This document shows, piece by piece, positions 16,712 to 26,345 of a stretch of DNA of 64,000 nt. The stretch spans positions 1-64,000 of the forward strand of contig NZ_LGYH01000011.1 of assembly GCF_001308015.1 (NCBI RefSeq), written 5' to 3'. The notes below the pieces were generated by a model. The model ran no database searches and was not told the origin of the DNA. It worked only from the letters and a program-made list of their open reading frames with translations. The position numbers and the translations under genes are program-made. Source of the DNA: Neisseria sp. 83E34 (lineage in GTDB: Bacteria; Pseudomonadota; Gammaproteobacteria; Burkholderiales; Neisseriaceae). Position 1 is the first letter of the stretch, and every line of letters begins with the position of its first letter.

Positions 16712-17038
16712 TCAGCCTGCAAAAGGCGGAATCTCGGCTGTTTCGCCGCAAGCTGCACTCAGTGCTTGGTTTAACACGGCAAAAAATTCGCTGCGGTCGC
16801 GCGTGGCAAGCCAAGCGCCGTTTTGGTGCGAAAAATGATAGCCGCCGCTTTTGGCTGCTATCCATAATTCTTGATTGGGTGTGTGGCGGTTCACAATAAT
16901 CTGCGTGCCGTCGTCTGCTTCAATTGTGAGCACATTGCCGGCCAAACGGCAATCAAAATCCAAACCCGCTTCGTCGATTTGGTCTTCAATATGGGCAAAC
17001 AGGCGGTCGGAATGCTGCAAAAATTCGCTTTCGGTCAT
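16712..17038 (-). CDS. cyaY: Iron donor protein CyaY (bacterial frataxin)
   Basis: A 108-residue frataxin homologue that binds iron and modulates the IscS cysteine desulfurase in iron-sulfur cluster assembly. Family features are the acidic first helix ([23 protein letters not shown]), [16 protein letters not shown], the strand [14 protein letters not shown] and the [14 protein letters not shown] helix. The start at 17038 is chosen by alignment to E. coli CyaY; an in-frame ATG directly before it is possible. It is divergent from lptM-lysA, as cyaY often is in proteobacteria. Confidence 0.92.
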   Translation of the reverse strand: MTESEFLQHSDRLFAHIEDQIDEAGLDFDCRLAGNVLTIEADDGTQIIVNRHTPNQELWIAAKSGGYHFSHQNGAWLATRDRSEFFAVLNQALSAACGETAEIPPFAG

Positions 17039-17107
17039 CATTGTTTTGTATGTATCGTGATTTTTGTTTAAGATACCGAATCTTGCCATATATAAGGCTA
17101 AAACACC

Positions 17108-17269
17108 ATGAAAAAACTGCTCTCCACCGCCGCCTTGCTGGTTTTGCTCTCAGCCTGCGGCTACAAAGGCGATCTTTACCTGCCTAAAGAAGGCGACAAA
17201 GCCAAATTCGGCCCGATACAAACCGGCCTGCAATTCGAATCGAAAGAACCCGTTACCCAACCGGAATAA
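17108..17269 (+). CDS. lptM: LPS translocon maturation chaperone LptM (YifL-type lipoprotein)
   Basis: A 53-residue lipoprotein: signal peptide [17 protein letters not shown] with the lipobox LSAC, then the family signature [10 protein letters not shown]. The remainder is short, polar and ends TQPE. In E. coli LptM helps LptD form correct disulfides in the outer membrane LPS translocon. AAGGCT precedes the ATG, and lysA begins 2 bp after the stop, so the two are cotranscribed. The divergent cyaY gene is the classical neighbour. Confidence 0.88.
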   Translation: MKKLLSTAALLVLLSACGYKGDLYLPKEGDKAKFGPIQTGLQFESKEPVTQPE

Positions 17270-17271
17270 TC

Positions 17272-18492
17272 ATGTCCCTCAAATGTGAACAACTCACCTA
17301 CACCGAGCTTGCCAATCAATTCGGCACACCGCTTTATGTGTACAGCCGCGCCGCGCTGGACGAAGCATTCCAAACCTACCAAACCGCTTTTTCAGCGCTC
17401 AACCCGCTGATTTGCTATGCAGTGAAAGCCAACAGCAACCTGAACGTTATCCGCCGCTTTGCCGAATTGGGCAGCGGCTTTGATATCGTTTCCGGCGGCG
17501 AGTTGGCACGCGTGTTGGCGGCGGGCGGCGATGCGGGCAAAACCATTTTCTCCGGCGTGGGCAAAAGCGAAGCCGAAATCGAATTCGCGCTCCAAAGCGG
17601 CGTGAAATGTTTCAACGTAGAATCGCTGCCCGAGCTCGACCGCATCAACCAAGTGGCCGCTACTCTAGGCAAACAAGCGCCGGTTTCGCTGCGCATCAAC
17701 CCCGATGTGGACGCCAAAACGCACCCCTACATCTCCACCGGCCTGAAAGCCAATAAATTCGGCATCGCCATGAGCGAAGCCGAAGCCGCCTACCGCTATG
17801 CCGCCTCGTTGCCCCACCTCGATATCACTGGTATTGATTGCCATATCGGCTCTCAACTGATCGACCTCGACCCGTTGATAGAAGCCTGCGAACGCATTTT
17901 GCTGCTGGTCGATAAGCTCGAAGCGCAGGGTATCGTGCTGCAACATATCGACTTGGGCGGCGGTGTGGGCATTGTGTATCAAAACGAGCAAACGCCGGAT
18001 TTGCTGGCCTATGCCGATGCCGTAGCCAAACTGATGGGCAACCGCCCACACCAGCTGGTTCTCGAACCCGGACGCAGCCTGGTAGGCAATGCCGGCGCAC
18101 TGCTTACCCGGGTGGAATTTATCAAACAAGGCGAAGAAAAGCATTTCGTGATTGTCGATGCCGCCATGAACGATCTGATGCGCCCCGCGCTTTATCAGGC
18201 TTACCACCACATTGAAAATGCCGAACCCACCGATGCCGTGCCGGTTCTGGCCGACATTGTGGGCCCGGTTTGCGAAACCGGCGATTTCCTCGCCCAAAAC
18301 CGCGAAATCGCCGCCAAGCAGGGCGATTTGCTGGTGGTGCGCAGCGCGGGAGCTTATGCTTCAAGCATGGCCAGCAACTACAACACCCGCGCCCGGGCCG
18401 CCGAAGTGTTGGTCAGCGGCAGTGAAGCCAAACTCGTCCGCCGCCGCGAAACCATTGAAGATATGTTGGCCAACGAAATAGATTGTTTATAA
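17272..18492 (+). CDS. lysA: Diaminopimelate decarboxylase
   Basis: A 406-residue fold-type III PLP enzyme that converts meso-diaminopimelate to L-lysine. The PLP lysine is in CYAVKANSN near residue 51, the glycine-rich phosphate-binding stretch is DLGGGVGI, and the substrate-contact segment is LEPGRSLVG. The C-terminal barrel has GPVCETGDFLAQ and SAGAYASSMASNYN. Its Shine-Dalgarno site, GGAA, lies inside the end of lptM. A hairpin pair follows the stop. Confidence 0.96.
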   Translation: MSLKCEQLTYTELANQFGTPLYVYSRAALDEAFQTYQTAFSALNPLICYAVKANSNLNVIRRFAELGSGFDIVSGGELARVLAAGGDAGKTIFSGVGKSEAEIEFALQSGVKCFNVESLPELDRINQVAATLGKQAPVSLRINPDVDAKTHPYISTGLKANKFGIAMSEAEAAYRYAASLPHLDITGIDCHIGSQLIDLDPLIEACERILLLVDKLEAQGIVLQHIDLGGGVGIVYQNEQTPDLLAYADAVAKLMGNRPHQLVLEPGRSLVGNAGALLTRVEFIKQGEEKHFVIVDAAMNDLMRPALYQAYHHIENAEPTDAVPVLADIVGPVCETGDFLAQNREIAAKQGDLLVVRSAGAYASSMASNYNTRARAAEVLVSGSEAKLVRRRETIEDMLANEIDCL

Positions 18493-18513
18493 CAATCATT
18501 CAAAAATAAACAA

Positions 18514-18544
18514 TGCCTGTCTGAAAAAAGGTTTCAGACAGGCA
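18514..18544 (+). terminator. Uptake-sequence hairpin after lysA
   Basis: Exact inverted pair (18514-18525 and 18533-18544), 7-nt loop, followed by TTTTT; 21 bp after the lysA stop. Confidence 0.75.
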
Positions 18545-18568
18545 TTTTTAGCACACGCCCAAACAGAA

Positions 18569-18600
18569 AAAGCCGCTCGAACATTCCGGCGGCTTTTTAT
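18569..18600. terminator. Second rho-independent type hairpin
   Basis: AAAAGCCGC and GCGGCTTTT flank a loop of about 12 nt, ending in a T-run. It is not built from uptake sequences. Confidence 0.6.
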
Positions 18601-19029
18601 CCCAACAGATTTCTCTTTTTCCTTTGTGACTTGTTTTTTTAGCCATCTTTTATCAAAATGGCGATTACAAAATACAATAAACTTAACGGAAAAGCAAATT
18701 CTATTTGCATGAATCATTGGTTATAGCAAAATTTCATAAATAACTAAACAAACTATTTCAAATATTTATTTTCAATAAAGTTGCAAAAGCATATACAAGC
18801 CGCTGAAACGCTTGCCAAAATTTTTCAAGCCAAGCTGCTGCCCCGCTACAAGGCCATAGTAAGCGGCAGCCGTTTCCCATAAAGAGCTGGCCTGCGCACA
18901 AAAACTCTTGCCACGGTAAGCGATTTGTCTGCCCAATCCGACACCTGCCGTCTTCGATTAACCGTAGCATTGCAGGCTTTAGCTAAAGTTCAGAAAAAGT
19001 TTACGGCCGCAGCATATTCGCAAACATCA

Positions 19030-19061
19030 TGCCTGTCTGAACAGTTTGTTTCAGACAGGCA
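19030..19061. terminator. Uptake-sequence hairpin upstream of the DUF2288 gene
   Basis: Exact pair (19030-19041 and 19050-19061), 8-nt loop, followed by a run of seven T. It lies 60 bp before a gene start, so it may insulate that promoter. Confidence 0.55.
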
Positions 19062-19121
19062 TTTTTTTCACGCTAAAATCGGTACAATGCTGCTTTATTG
19101 TGTTTAACGGAAATTCCAACC

Positions 19122-19433
19122 ATGTCCGACCTGCTCAACGACAAACTCAACCTCGAAACCGCCCGCATCAACTGGCAAGAGCTTCAGCCGCATTTTGCCC
19201 GGGGAGCCGCCGTGTATGTGAGCCCCGACCTTGATTTAATCCAAACCGCCCGCCTGATGGCAGACGATGACACTGCAACACTGGGCAAACTGATGCAGCA
19301 AGGCAAATTCGGTGTGGTCAGCGAAGCGCAGGCCCGGCAATTTTTTGCCGATAATCAGGCGATGTGGGCGGTGGTGGTGGCGCCGTGGGTATTGGTGCAG
19401 CCTTGTGAAGCGGATAACGGGCTTGCGCAATAA
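19122..19433 (+). CDS. DUF2288 domain-containing protein
   Basis: A 103-residue small soluble protein of the DUF2288 family. Conserved features are LETARINWQELQPHFARG, a YVSPDLDLIQTA stretch and the C-terminal MWAVVVAPWVLVQ. The start MSDLLNDKLNLE fits the family better than a Met eight codons upstream. Function is unknown. It converges with the DUF4126 gene. Confidence 0.85.
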   Translation: MSDLLNDKLNLETARINWQELQPHFARGAAVYVSPDLDLIQTARLMADDDTATLGKLMQQGKFGVVSEAQARQFFADNQAMWAVVVAPWVLVQPCEADNGLAQ

Positions 19434-19461
19434 CGGTTTGCTTACCGGCATAATAAACCAA

Positions 19462-19492
19462 TGCCTGTCTGAAAACTCTTTTCAGACAGGCA
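19462..19492. terminator. Shared bidirectional uptake-sequence terminator
   Basis: Exact pair (19462-19473 and 19481-19492) between the convergent DUF2288 and DUF4126 genes. Confidence 0.75.
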
Positions 19493-19506
19493 TTGGTGTA
19501 TCTTGC

Positions 19507-20082
19507 TTAAGCCGTAGGCATTTTATTCCTCTGGTATCGGGCATATTTCCGATACAGCCAAAACACCACCGCAAACACCAACAATACCGCCAAAACCGGC
19601 ACAAACAGGCTCAGCACGCTCATTACCACAGCCATACCGGTTTCCAAAACCGAAATCACAGGATTGGCCAAACCTCCGGTCGTGGCCGTGCTGGCTACGC
19701 GCGTGGTTGCGTTCGCCCCTTTGATGGCCGCCGCCGCACCGCCGCCGGCAATAATCGCCAACGTCCACGTTACCGCCGGGCTTAAATCCGCAGCAGTAGA
19801 AGCCACCACCGCCGTTCCCGCCAATCCGGCCAGCGGCACCGCAATGGTGTCGAGCAAATTATCTACCAACGGTATCAGATAGCTGAGTGATTCCGTAATC
19901 GCAGCAATCCCTAAAATAATCAAAGCGTTGGTGCTCGCCAGCCATTGCCAGCTTTCATTCAGCGGCCACATACCGAAATATGCCGACAAACTGAGAGCAA
20001 ACAAAGGCAGGAACACACGAAAACCGGAACTGGCCGCCAGCCCAATCCCGAGCGCGATGCTGATGATGGTATCGAAAGTCAT
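19507..20082 (-). CDS. DUF4126 domain-containing membrane protein
   Basis: A 191-residue membrane protein of the DUF4126 family with about five hydrophobic segments. Typical features are the start IALGIGLAASSGFRVFLPLF, LIPLVDNLLDTIAVPLAGLAGT and the Gly/Ala-rich AIIAGGGAAAAIKG segment followed by the final long helix (about 150-178). A basic tail (RKYARYQRNK) follows. Function is unknown. Confidence 0.85.
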   Translation of the reverse strand: MTFDTIISIALGIGLAASSGFRVFLPLFALSLSAYFGMWPLNESWQWLASTNALIILGIAAITESLSYLIPLVDNLLDTIAVPLAGLAGTAVVASTAADLSPAVTWTLAIIAGGGAAAAIKGANATTRVASTATTGGLANPVISVLETGMAVVMSVLSLFVPVLAVLLVFAVVFWLYRKYARYQRNKMPTA

Positions 20083-20184
20083 GATTTATCAGAGGATAAA
20101 GGAAAATTTGATGATACTTGAATTTCGGCAGCGGGGCATCCGGTTTGTTTTCTGTAACGATTTCTAAACACTCATTGTAATTTT

Positions 20185-20260
20185 ATGTAACCAATCGACC
20201 TTTGTTTTAAAACAAATGATTTCAAAAAGGTATAATTTTGAAGGTTATTTAATGTAACCA
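20185..20260 (+). promoter_or_regulatory. Candidate promoter flanked by ATGTAACCA repeats
   Basis: A TATAAT box at 20231-20236 is preceded, with 18 bp spacing, by TTAAAA (20207-20212). ATGTAACCA occurs directly repeated at 20185-20193 and 20252-20260, flanking the promoter of the DUF2846 lipoprotein gene. An operator role is inferred only from position. Confidence 0.4.
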
Positions 20261-20291
20261 GTCCATCCCGATTTACAACAAAGGAAACGTC

Positions 20292-20714
20292 ATGCATCTC
20301 AAACGCATTTTATCCATCGGCATCGTCAGCACGCTTCTTTCAGCTTGTAGTGCAACCGGCACCCAATTCGCCGGATTTACCCCTCCCGCCGAGGGTCAAA
20401 GCAAAATTTATGTTTACCGCCCTTCTGCTTTCAAAGGCAGCGGCGTTCATTATGATGTACATGCCAATAACCAACTGATCGGCCATATCCGCAATGGCGG
20501 CTACATCAGTAAAGAACTCATGCCGGGAGATTATGAAATTTGGGCAAAAACAGAAGCCCGCCGCAGCGTGCAAGTGCCTTTGCGCCCGAATGAAACCCAA
20601 TGTGTCAAAGCCAGTGTAGGTTTCGGCGCATTTGTCGGCCGCCCTAAATTGGAATGGGTGTCTATGGAAAAATGTGAAACGGAAATCCGCAACACTGTTC
20701 AAAGCGCCAAATAG
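20292..20714 (+). CDS. DUF2846 domain-containing lipoprotein
   Basis: A 140-residue predicted lipoprotein: signal MHLKRILSIGIVSTLLSAC, acylated Cys19. The DUF2846 domain has IYVYRPSAFKGSGVHYDV, an IGHIRNGGYISKELMPGDYEIWAKTE segment and a C-terminal part with two further Cys residues. Family members sit in the envelope; no biochemical role is known. AAAGGAAACG precedes the ATG. It is convergent with purB. Confidence 0.87.
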   Translation: MHLKRILSIGIVSTLLSACSATGTQFAGFTPPAEGQSKIYVYRPSAFKGSGVHYDVHANNQLIGHIRNGGYISKELMPGDYEIWAKTEARRSVQVPLRPNETQCVKASVGFGAFVGRPKLEWVSMEKCETEIRNTVQSAK

Positions 20715-20739
20715 GTTGCAAAAGCGCAAATGCAAACAA

Positions 20740-20768
20740 TGCCTGTCTGAAAAGTTTTCAGACAGGCA
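20740..20768. terminator. Shared bidirectional uptake-sequence terminator
   Basis: Exact pair (20740-20751 and 20757-20768), 5-nt loop, between DUF2846 and purB. Confidence 0.75.
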
Positions 20769-20777
20769 TTTTGATTT

Positions 20778-22208
<1,431 letters not shown>

Positions 22209-22284
22209 TCACAGTTATAAAGCGGTAAATTGGATGATTATACCTCAAGCAGCGGTATAACATGGCATGCTTTCAAAAGGGCGC

Positions 22285-22932
22285 TTAGTGCACAATCAGA
22301 GCTTTCGCCCAAGCCAGGCTTTCGCGCACCAATTTTTGGGTATATCGCCAATCCGGTTCGCCACAACCTGCACCGGAATAGGATTGAACGTTTTTCTGCG
22401 GCCATTGTTTGGCAGCTAACCATTCGGCACGAGCCAAATGAAAACCGTCGCTCACAAGCACAATCCGGTTTTGTCCGCTTAGCAAGGGGGTGCTGAATGC
22501 AAGGTTTTCATAAGTGCTCTCCGAACGGTTTTCCAACCGGATATGGGCGGCGGGCACACCTAATGACAAGGCTATATCGCGCATGGCTTCAGCTTCGTTA
22601 CTGCCGTCGCCGTCGGTGCCGCCCGACATCAGCAATATAGAAGCTTTGTCGGCATAATAAAGCGATACACCGGCTTCTACACGCGAGCGCAGGCAAGGGT
22701 TGGGTGCGCCGTTTCGGTTTACCGCATTGCCCAATACCACAATGGCATCAGCAGGTGCAATCGCTTGCATCGGGCGCTTTTTGGCTTCTTCTGCCAGATG
22801 GTAAATATAGTAAACGATGGCACCCCATGCCAAAACAGCGGCAAATAAGATTAACAACATGATACGAAGCGGCCAGTTTTGGTCGTTATAAGGCCGGAAT
22901 GGCTGCTTGCGGGATGAAGGGGAAGAGAGCAT
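22285..22932 (-). CDS. YdcF/SanA-like DUF218 membrane protein
   Basis: A 215-residue protein with one N-terminal transmembrane helix (about 22-45) and a DUF218 domain. Motifs are ADAIVVLGNAV, CLRSRVEAGVSLYY, LMSGGTDGDGSNEAEAM, RSESTYENL and IVLVSDGFHLARAEWLA. Relatives (YdcF, SanA, ElyC) affect envelope integrity and may bind nucleotide or lipid carriers. The helix orientation suggests the domain is periplasmic. The exact function here is unknown. Confidence 0.83.
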   Translation of the reverse strand: MLSSPSSRKQPFRPYNDQNWPLRIMLLILFAAVLAWGAIVYYIYHLAEEAKKRPMQAIAPADAIVVLGNAVNRNGAPNPCLRSRVEAGVSLYYADKASILLMSGGTDGDGSNEAEAMRDIALSLGVPAAHIRLENRSESTYENLAFSTPLLSGQNRIVLVSDGFHLARAEWLAAKQWPQKNVQSYSGAGCGEPDWRYTQKLVRESLAWAKALIVH

Positions 22933-22969
22933 GATTTTTTCATATTAACAGTATGTTCGGATGGTTAAA

Positions 22970-23007
22970 TGCCTGTCTGAAACAACACTGTCGTTTTCAG
23001 ACAGGCA
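22970..23007 (-). terminator. Uptake-sequence pair after the VWA gene
   Basis: Exact pair (22970-22981 and 22996-23007), 14-nt loop, 32 bp beyond the minus-strand VWA gene stop. Confidence 0.6.
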
Positions 23008-23039
23008 TAGTTTGGTTTGTTATGGCAAAACCTGCGTCA

Positions 23040-24665
23040 TTATTTCAGATTGATTTGCGCTTCCAGCGCTTTGCTGCTCAAGCTTTGGGCGATTTTCGCC
23101 AACTCTATAAATTCTTCGCGCAAACCGTAAGGATCGGGTTTTGCAGCGCTTTGGGCAAGCTTGATGATGGCGTTCCAATCCATATTGCCGTTATATTCAC
23201 CGCCGCGCAAAGCCTGCCCGTATGAGGCCACAGCCAATGCAAAGCGGGTATTGTCAGCAGCCTGCGCCAGCGGTTTGCTGGTAGCAGCCACCGGCTGGCT
23301 GAGCAAAATGCTTTTTTCCTGACCGGGCAGCTTATAGCGCAAGTTGACATAAGCGTATTCATTCTTGCCGCCTGCCGGTTGCACCGGCTTTTGGTAGCGT
23401 GATTCATTCAGCCAACCCTGTTTGCCGGCAGGAATAATTTCATACAATGCGGTAACACTATGGCCTGTGCCGATATCGCCCGCATCCACTTTATCGTTGT
23501 TGAAATCTTCCTGCTTCAACAGGCGGTTTTCATATCCGATAAGCCGGTATTCTTTTACGGTTGCCGGATTGAATTCAACCTGGATTTTCACGTCTTGCGC
23601 TACAGTGGCCAGCGTGGAGGAAAGCTGGCGCTGCAACACTTTTTTGGCTTCTTTCCGGTTATCGATGTAGCTGTAATTACCGTCACCCGCGTCGGCCAGC
23701 TGCTCCATCAGCTCTTCATTGTAATTGCCTTCGCCAAAACCCAATGTGGTTAGTGATATGCCGCTTTTGCGCTTTTCCGCTACCATGCCTTTGAGCGTTT
23801 CGAAATCAGTGATGCCCACATTAAAATCGCCATCCGTTGCCAGCAGAATACGGTTGATGCCGTTTTTCACAAAAGCTTTTTCCGCTTCTTTATAGGCCAT
23901 TTGTATGGCGGCTTCACCTGCGGTGGCGCCTCCGGCGCTGAGTTCGTTAATCGCACGCAAAATGGTTTCTTTACGGCGGCCCGAAGTGGGTGGCAACACC
24001 AGTTTTTCGCCGCTGGCATAAGTAATCAGGGTAACTTTGTCTTGCTCGCGCAATTGTTCGGTTAACAGGCGCAGGGTTTGCTTCACCAAAGGCAGCTTGT
24101 TCTCGCTATCCATGCTGCCCGACACATCCACCAAAAACACTAAATTGGCAGGAGGAAGCGCCTTCATAGCCAAATCTTTGGCTTGAATGCCGATTTTGAT
24201 GATTTTGGCATCTTTTTGCCAGGGGGAATCAACTGTTTCGGTGTGCACGGCAAAGGGTTTGTCACCATCGGGCAGCGGATAATGGTAGTCAAAATAATTA
24301 ACCATTTCCTCAATGCGCACCGCATCTTTCGGCGGCAACCTGCCCGAACTGCTCAGAAAACGGCGGACGTTGGCATAGCTGCCGGTATCCACATCAATGC
24401 TGAAGGTAGAAACCGGTGTTTGCGCCACCGCATATACGGGATTGGTTTCGATTTTGCCGTAGCGCTCGGTATTTTGGCGCGGCACAGGCATTTCCATCGC
24501 GGCCTTGACAGACCCATACACAAGCACGCCCATTGCAGCAGGCTGTTTTGAAACTTGATTTTCTGCCAACCTGGAATTTGAAGAGGGAGAAGATTGGTTG
24601 CACGCGCTTAAAAAAGCGGCTGCCACAGAAAATGTGATTAAAGACCGACAAGGCCGCGTAAACAT
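23040..24665 (-). CDS. VWA domain-containing lipoprotein (YfbK-like)
   Basis: A 541-residue protein with a lipoprotein signal (MFTRPCRSLITFSVAAAFLSAC, Cys22). A YfbK-type N-terminal domain (PVSTFSIDVDTGSYANVRRFL, VRIEEMVNYFDY) is followed by a von Willebrand A domain (about 170-345) with the metal-binding site DVSGS, plus threonine and aspartate parts in TYASG and LATDGDFNVG. A DUF3520 domain occupies the C-terminal region. AAGGAAA precedes the ATG. The genes upstream, pncC and mscS, are unrelated in function. Confidence 0.88.
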   Translation of the reverse strand: MFTRPCRSLITFSVAAAFLSACNQSSPSSNSRLAENQVSKQPAAMGVLVYGSVKAAMEMPVPRQNTERYGKIETNPVYAVAQTPVSTFSIDVDTGSYANVRRFLSSSGRLPPKDAVRIEEMVNYFDYHYPLPDGDKPFAVHTETVDSPWQKDAKIIKIGIQAKDLAMKALPPANLVFLVDVSGSMDSENKLPLVKQTLRLLTEQLREQDKVTLITYASGEKLVLPPTSGRRKETILRAINELSAGGATAGEAAIQMAYKEAEKAFVKNGINRILLATDGDFNVGITDFETLKGMVAEKRKSGISLTTLGFGEGNYNEELMEQLADAGDGNYSYIDNRKEAKKVLQRQLSSTLATVAQDVKIQVEFNPATVKEYRLIGYENRLLKQEDFNNDKVDAGDIGTGHSVTALYEIIPAGKQGWLNESRYQKPVQPAGGKNEYAYVNLRYKLPGQEKSILLSQPVAATSKPLAQAADNTRFALAVASYGQALRGGEYNGNMDWNAIIKLAQSAAKPDPYGLREEFIELAKIAQSLSSKALEAQINLK

Positions 24666-24731
24666 GTTATTTTTCCTTATGGTAAGCGATTAATTAATCA
24701 ATAAGTCATTAACTTTCTGATTTTAAATAAG

Positions 24732-25199
24732 TTACTGCACCACCATGTCCAGCCATGCGATTGCGAATGCCACCGCCTGCTCGCGGACTTCGTCACGACC
24801 ACCTTCAAACTTTACACATTTGGCTTCCACGCCTTCAGCCGAAGCCAAACCGAACCATACCGTACCCACCGGTTTTTCCGCGCTACCTCCGGTTGGCCCG
24901 GCAATGCCGGAAACGCTTAAAGCAAAATCGGCCTTCGCAGCCTTGAGCGCACCTTGCGCCATCTCTTCAACCGTTTGCCTGCTTACTGCTCCATATTGGG
25001 CCAAAGTTTCCTCACGCACTCCCAACAGCTTGTGTTTGGCTTCATTGCTATAAGCAACAAAACCTGTTTCAAACCAAGCCGAGCTACCGCTCAGCCGCGT
25101 TAATTCGCCCGCCAGCAATCCGCCGGTACACGATTCGGCGCATGTTACAGTAAACTGCTTGGCTAACAATTTTGCAGTTAAGCTGTTTAATACATTCAT
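24732..25199 (-). CDS. pncC: Nicotinamide-nucleotide amidohydrolase (CinA C-terminal type)
   Basis: A 155-residue stand-alone CinA C-terminal domain that deamidates NMN to nicotinate mononucleotide, recycling pyridine nucleotides. Motifs are TCAESCTGGLLAGELTRLSGSS, VAYSNEAKHKLLGV, SVSGIAGPTGGSAEKPVGTVWFG and a C-terminal RDEVREQAVAFAI. GGAAG precedes the ATG. It is 20 bp downstream of the MscS-type gene and probably in the same operon. Confidence 0.93.
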   Translation of the reverse strand: MNVLNSLTAKLLAKQFTVTCAESCTGGLLAGELTRLSGSSAWFETGFVAYSNEAKHKLLGVREETLAQYGAVSRQTVEEMAQGALKAAKADFALSVSGIAGPTGGSAEKPVGTVWFGLASAEGVEAKCVKFEGGRDEVREQAVAFAIAWLDMVVQ

Positions 25200-25219
25200 G
25201 GTTCTTCCGTTGGGTTGTT

Positions 25220-26104
25220 TCAGACAGGCATATGGTTATCTTGGTTTTCTCCACCACCATTTGGGCTCATCAAACGGTATTGCACGCGGATAAAGGCATC
25301 CAGCACAGTTTGCTGAACCTCCAGCCGCTTCGATACCGGCGAAGCAAAGCGCACCACCAAATTATAAACTTTATCGTCAAAGGGCACCCGGCTGATGCGG
25401 GGATGGGCGGCGGGCGTGATGAACAGCTTCTCAAGCTGCACTTCTTCGAGATACTTCTCAATCACTTTAATGTAAGGTGCACACTTTTTTTGCAACACAT
25501 CCTCTAAAACCGGCACAATCTTATCCGAATCCAAATGAATCGGCACAGAAATTTCAAATGTATGTACCACAAACGAACCAAGAATATTATCGCGCTGAAC
25601 CGAATACGAGAGCAAAAGGCTGTTGGGAAAAGAAATCGTCTTGCCCGAAAGCTGGCCAATTAACTGGTTCGGGCCGATCTGCATCATCAAAGTATTGAAA
25701 AGATTAATGTCCACCACCCGCCCGCGCAGCCCGTTCACTTCAATATAATCGCCCACCGAATATTGCTTGGTCATTGAGCGCAACAGGCTGCCGGAAAGAC
25801 ACATAATCAGCTCTTTAGTCGCCAACACGATGGCGGCGGCCACCGCAAACATGGAAAGCGCCAAAGTTTGAATTTGCGCCGCCCAAATAATTGCCAGCCC
25901 GAAAATCACCATAATCAGTGTGATATTACGGGTGGCCACTACCCAACGGCGCTTGTCTTCAATCTCCATAGTCGGGTGGCTGCGGAAATGTGCCTGCAAA
26001 ATCACTGCACGCAACAGCAAAATGCCGACAACCATCAGCACCGACTCAATGATTTCGGCTTTTACCGGCCCGTTATGAAGATAATAATTAATGGTTTCCC
26101 ACAT
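25220..26104 (-). CDS. MscS-family mechanosensitive channel
   Basis: A 294-residue MscS-like channel. Transmembrane helices lie near 20-37, 58-78 and 82-105, the last being the pore helix before the beta domain with YSVGDYIEVNGLRGRVVDINLFNT. A C-terminal alpha/beta domain ends near 285. Its role would be relief of turgor on osmotic downshock. An uptake sequence (25219-25230) supplies the final Met-Pro-Val and the stop. The pncC gene follows 20 bp later. Confidence 0.88.
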   Translation of the reverse strand: MWETINYYLHNGPVKAEIIESVLMVVGILLLRAVILQAHFRSHPTMEIEDKRRWVVATRNITLIMVIFGLAIIWAAQIQTLALSMFAVAAAIVLATKELIMCLSGSLLRSMTKQYSVGDYIEVNGLRGRVVDINLFNTLMMQIGPNQLIGQLSGKTISFPNSLLLSYSVQRDNILGSFVVHTFEISVPIHLDSDKIVPVLEDVLQKKCAPYIKVIEKYLEEVQLEKLFITPAAHPRISRVPFDDKVYNLVVRFASPVSKRLEVQQTVLDAFIRVQYRLMSPNGGGENQDNHMPV

Positions 26105-26278
26105 GATTGCGCTATTCCGTTTTTGATTTGCGAAGCCTGTCTGAAAAGATAATTATGCTTGAGATTCAGAACATTAAGTGCTTATTATAACGAATAAACC
26201 GATGCATGATGCAAGCCGCATTGATTCTTACCGTTTCCGGCTGCATGTATTATGAAATTCCCAAGTCAGATAGGTATA

Positions 26279-26309
26279 TGCCTGTCTGAAAACGGTTTTC
26301 AGACAGGCA
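26279..26309 (-). terminator. Uptake-sequence hairpin after the ankyrin gene
   Basis: Exact pair (26279-26290 and 26298-26309), 7-nt loop, 36 bp beyond the ankyrin lipoprotein stop. Confidence 0.65.
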
Positions 26310-26345
26310 TTTATCATTCTGCTTCCGCCGGTTAACCGGCCTGTT

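Larger units (their letters stand above)
18493..19121. other. Long intergenic stretch after lysA
   Basis: These 629 bases hold two hairpins after lysA (18514-18544 and 18569-18600), an AT-rich stretch (18600-18780), a less AT-rich block (18780-18990) and another uptake-sequence pair (19030-19061). A minus-strand frame at 18758-18970 (70 codons) resembles nothing I recognise. The block might be a decayed gene, but I cannot show it. Confidence 0.5.
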
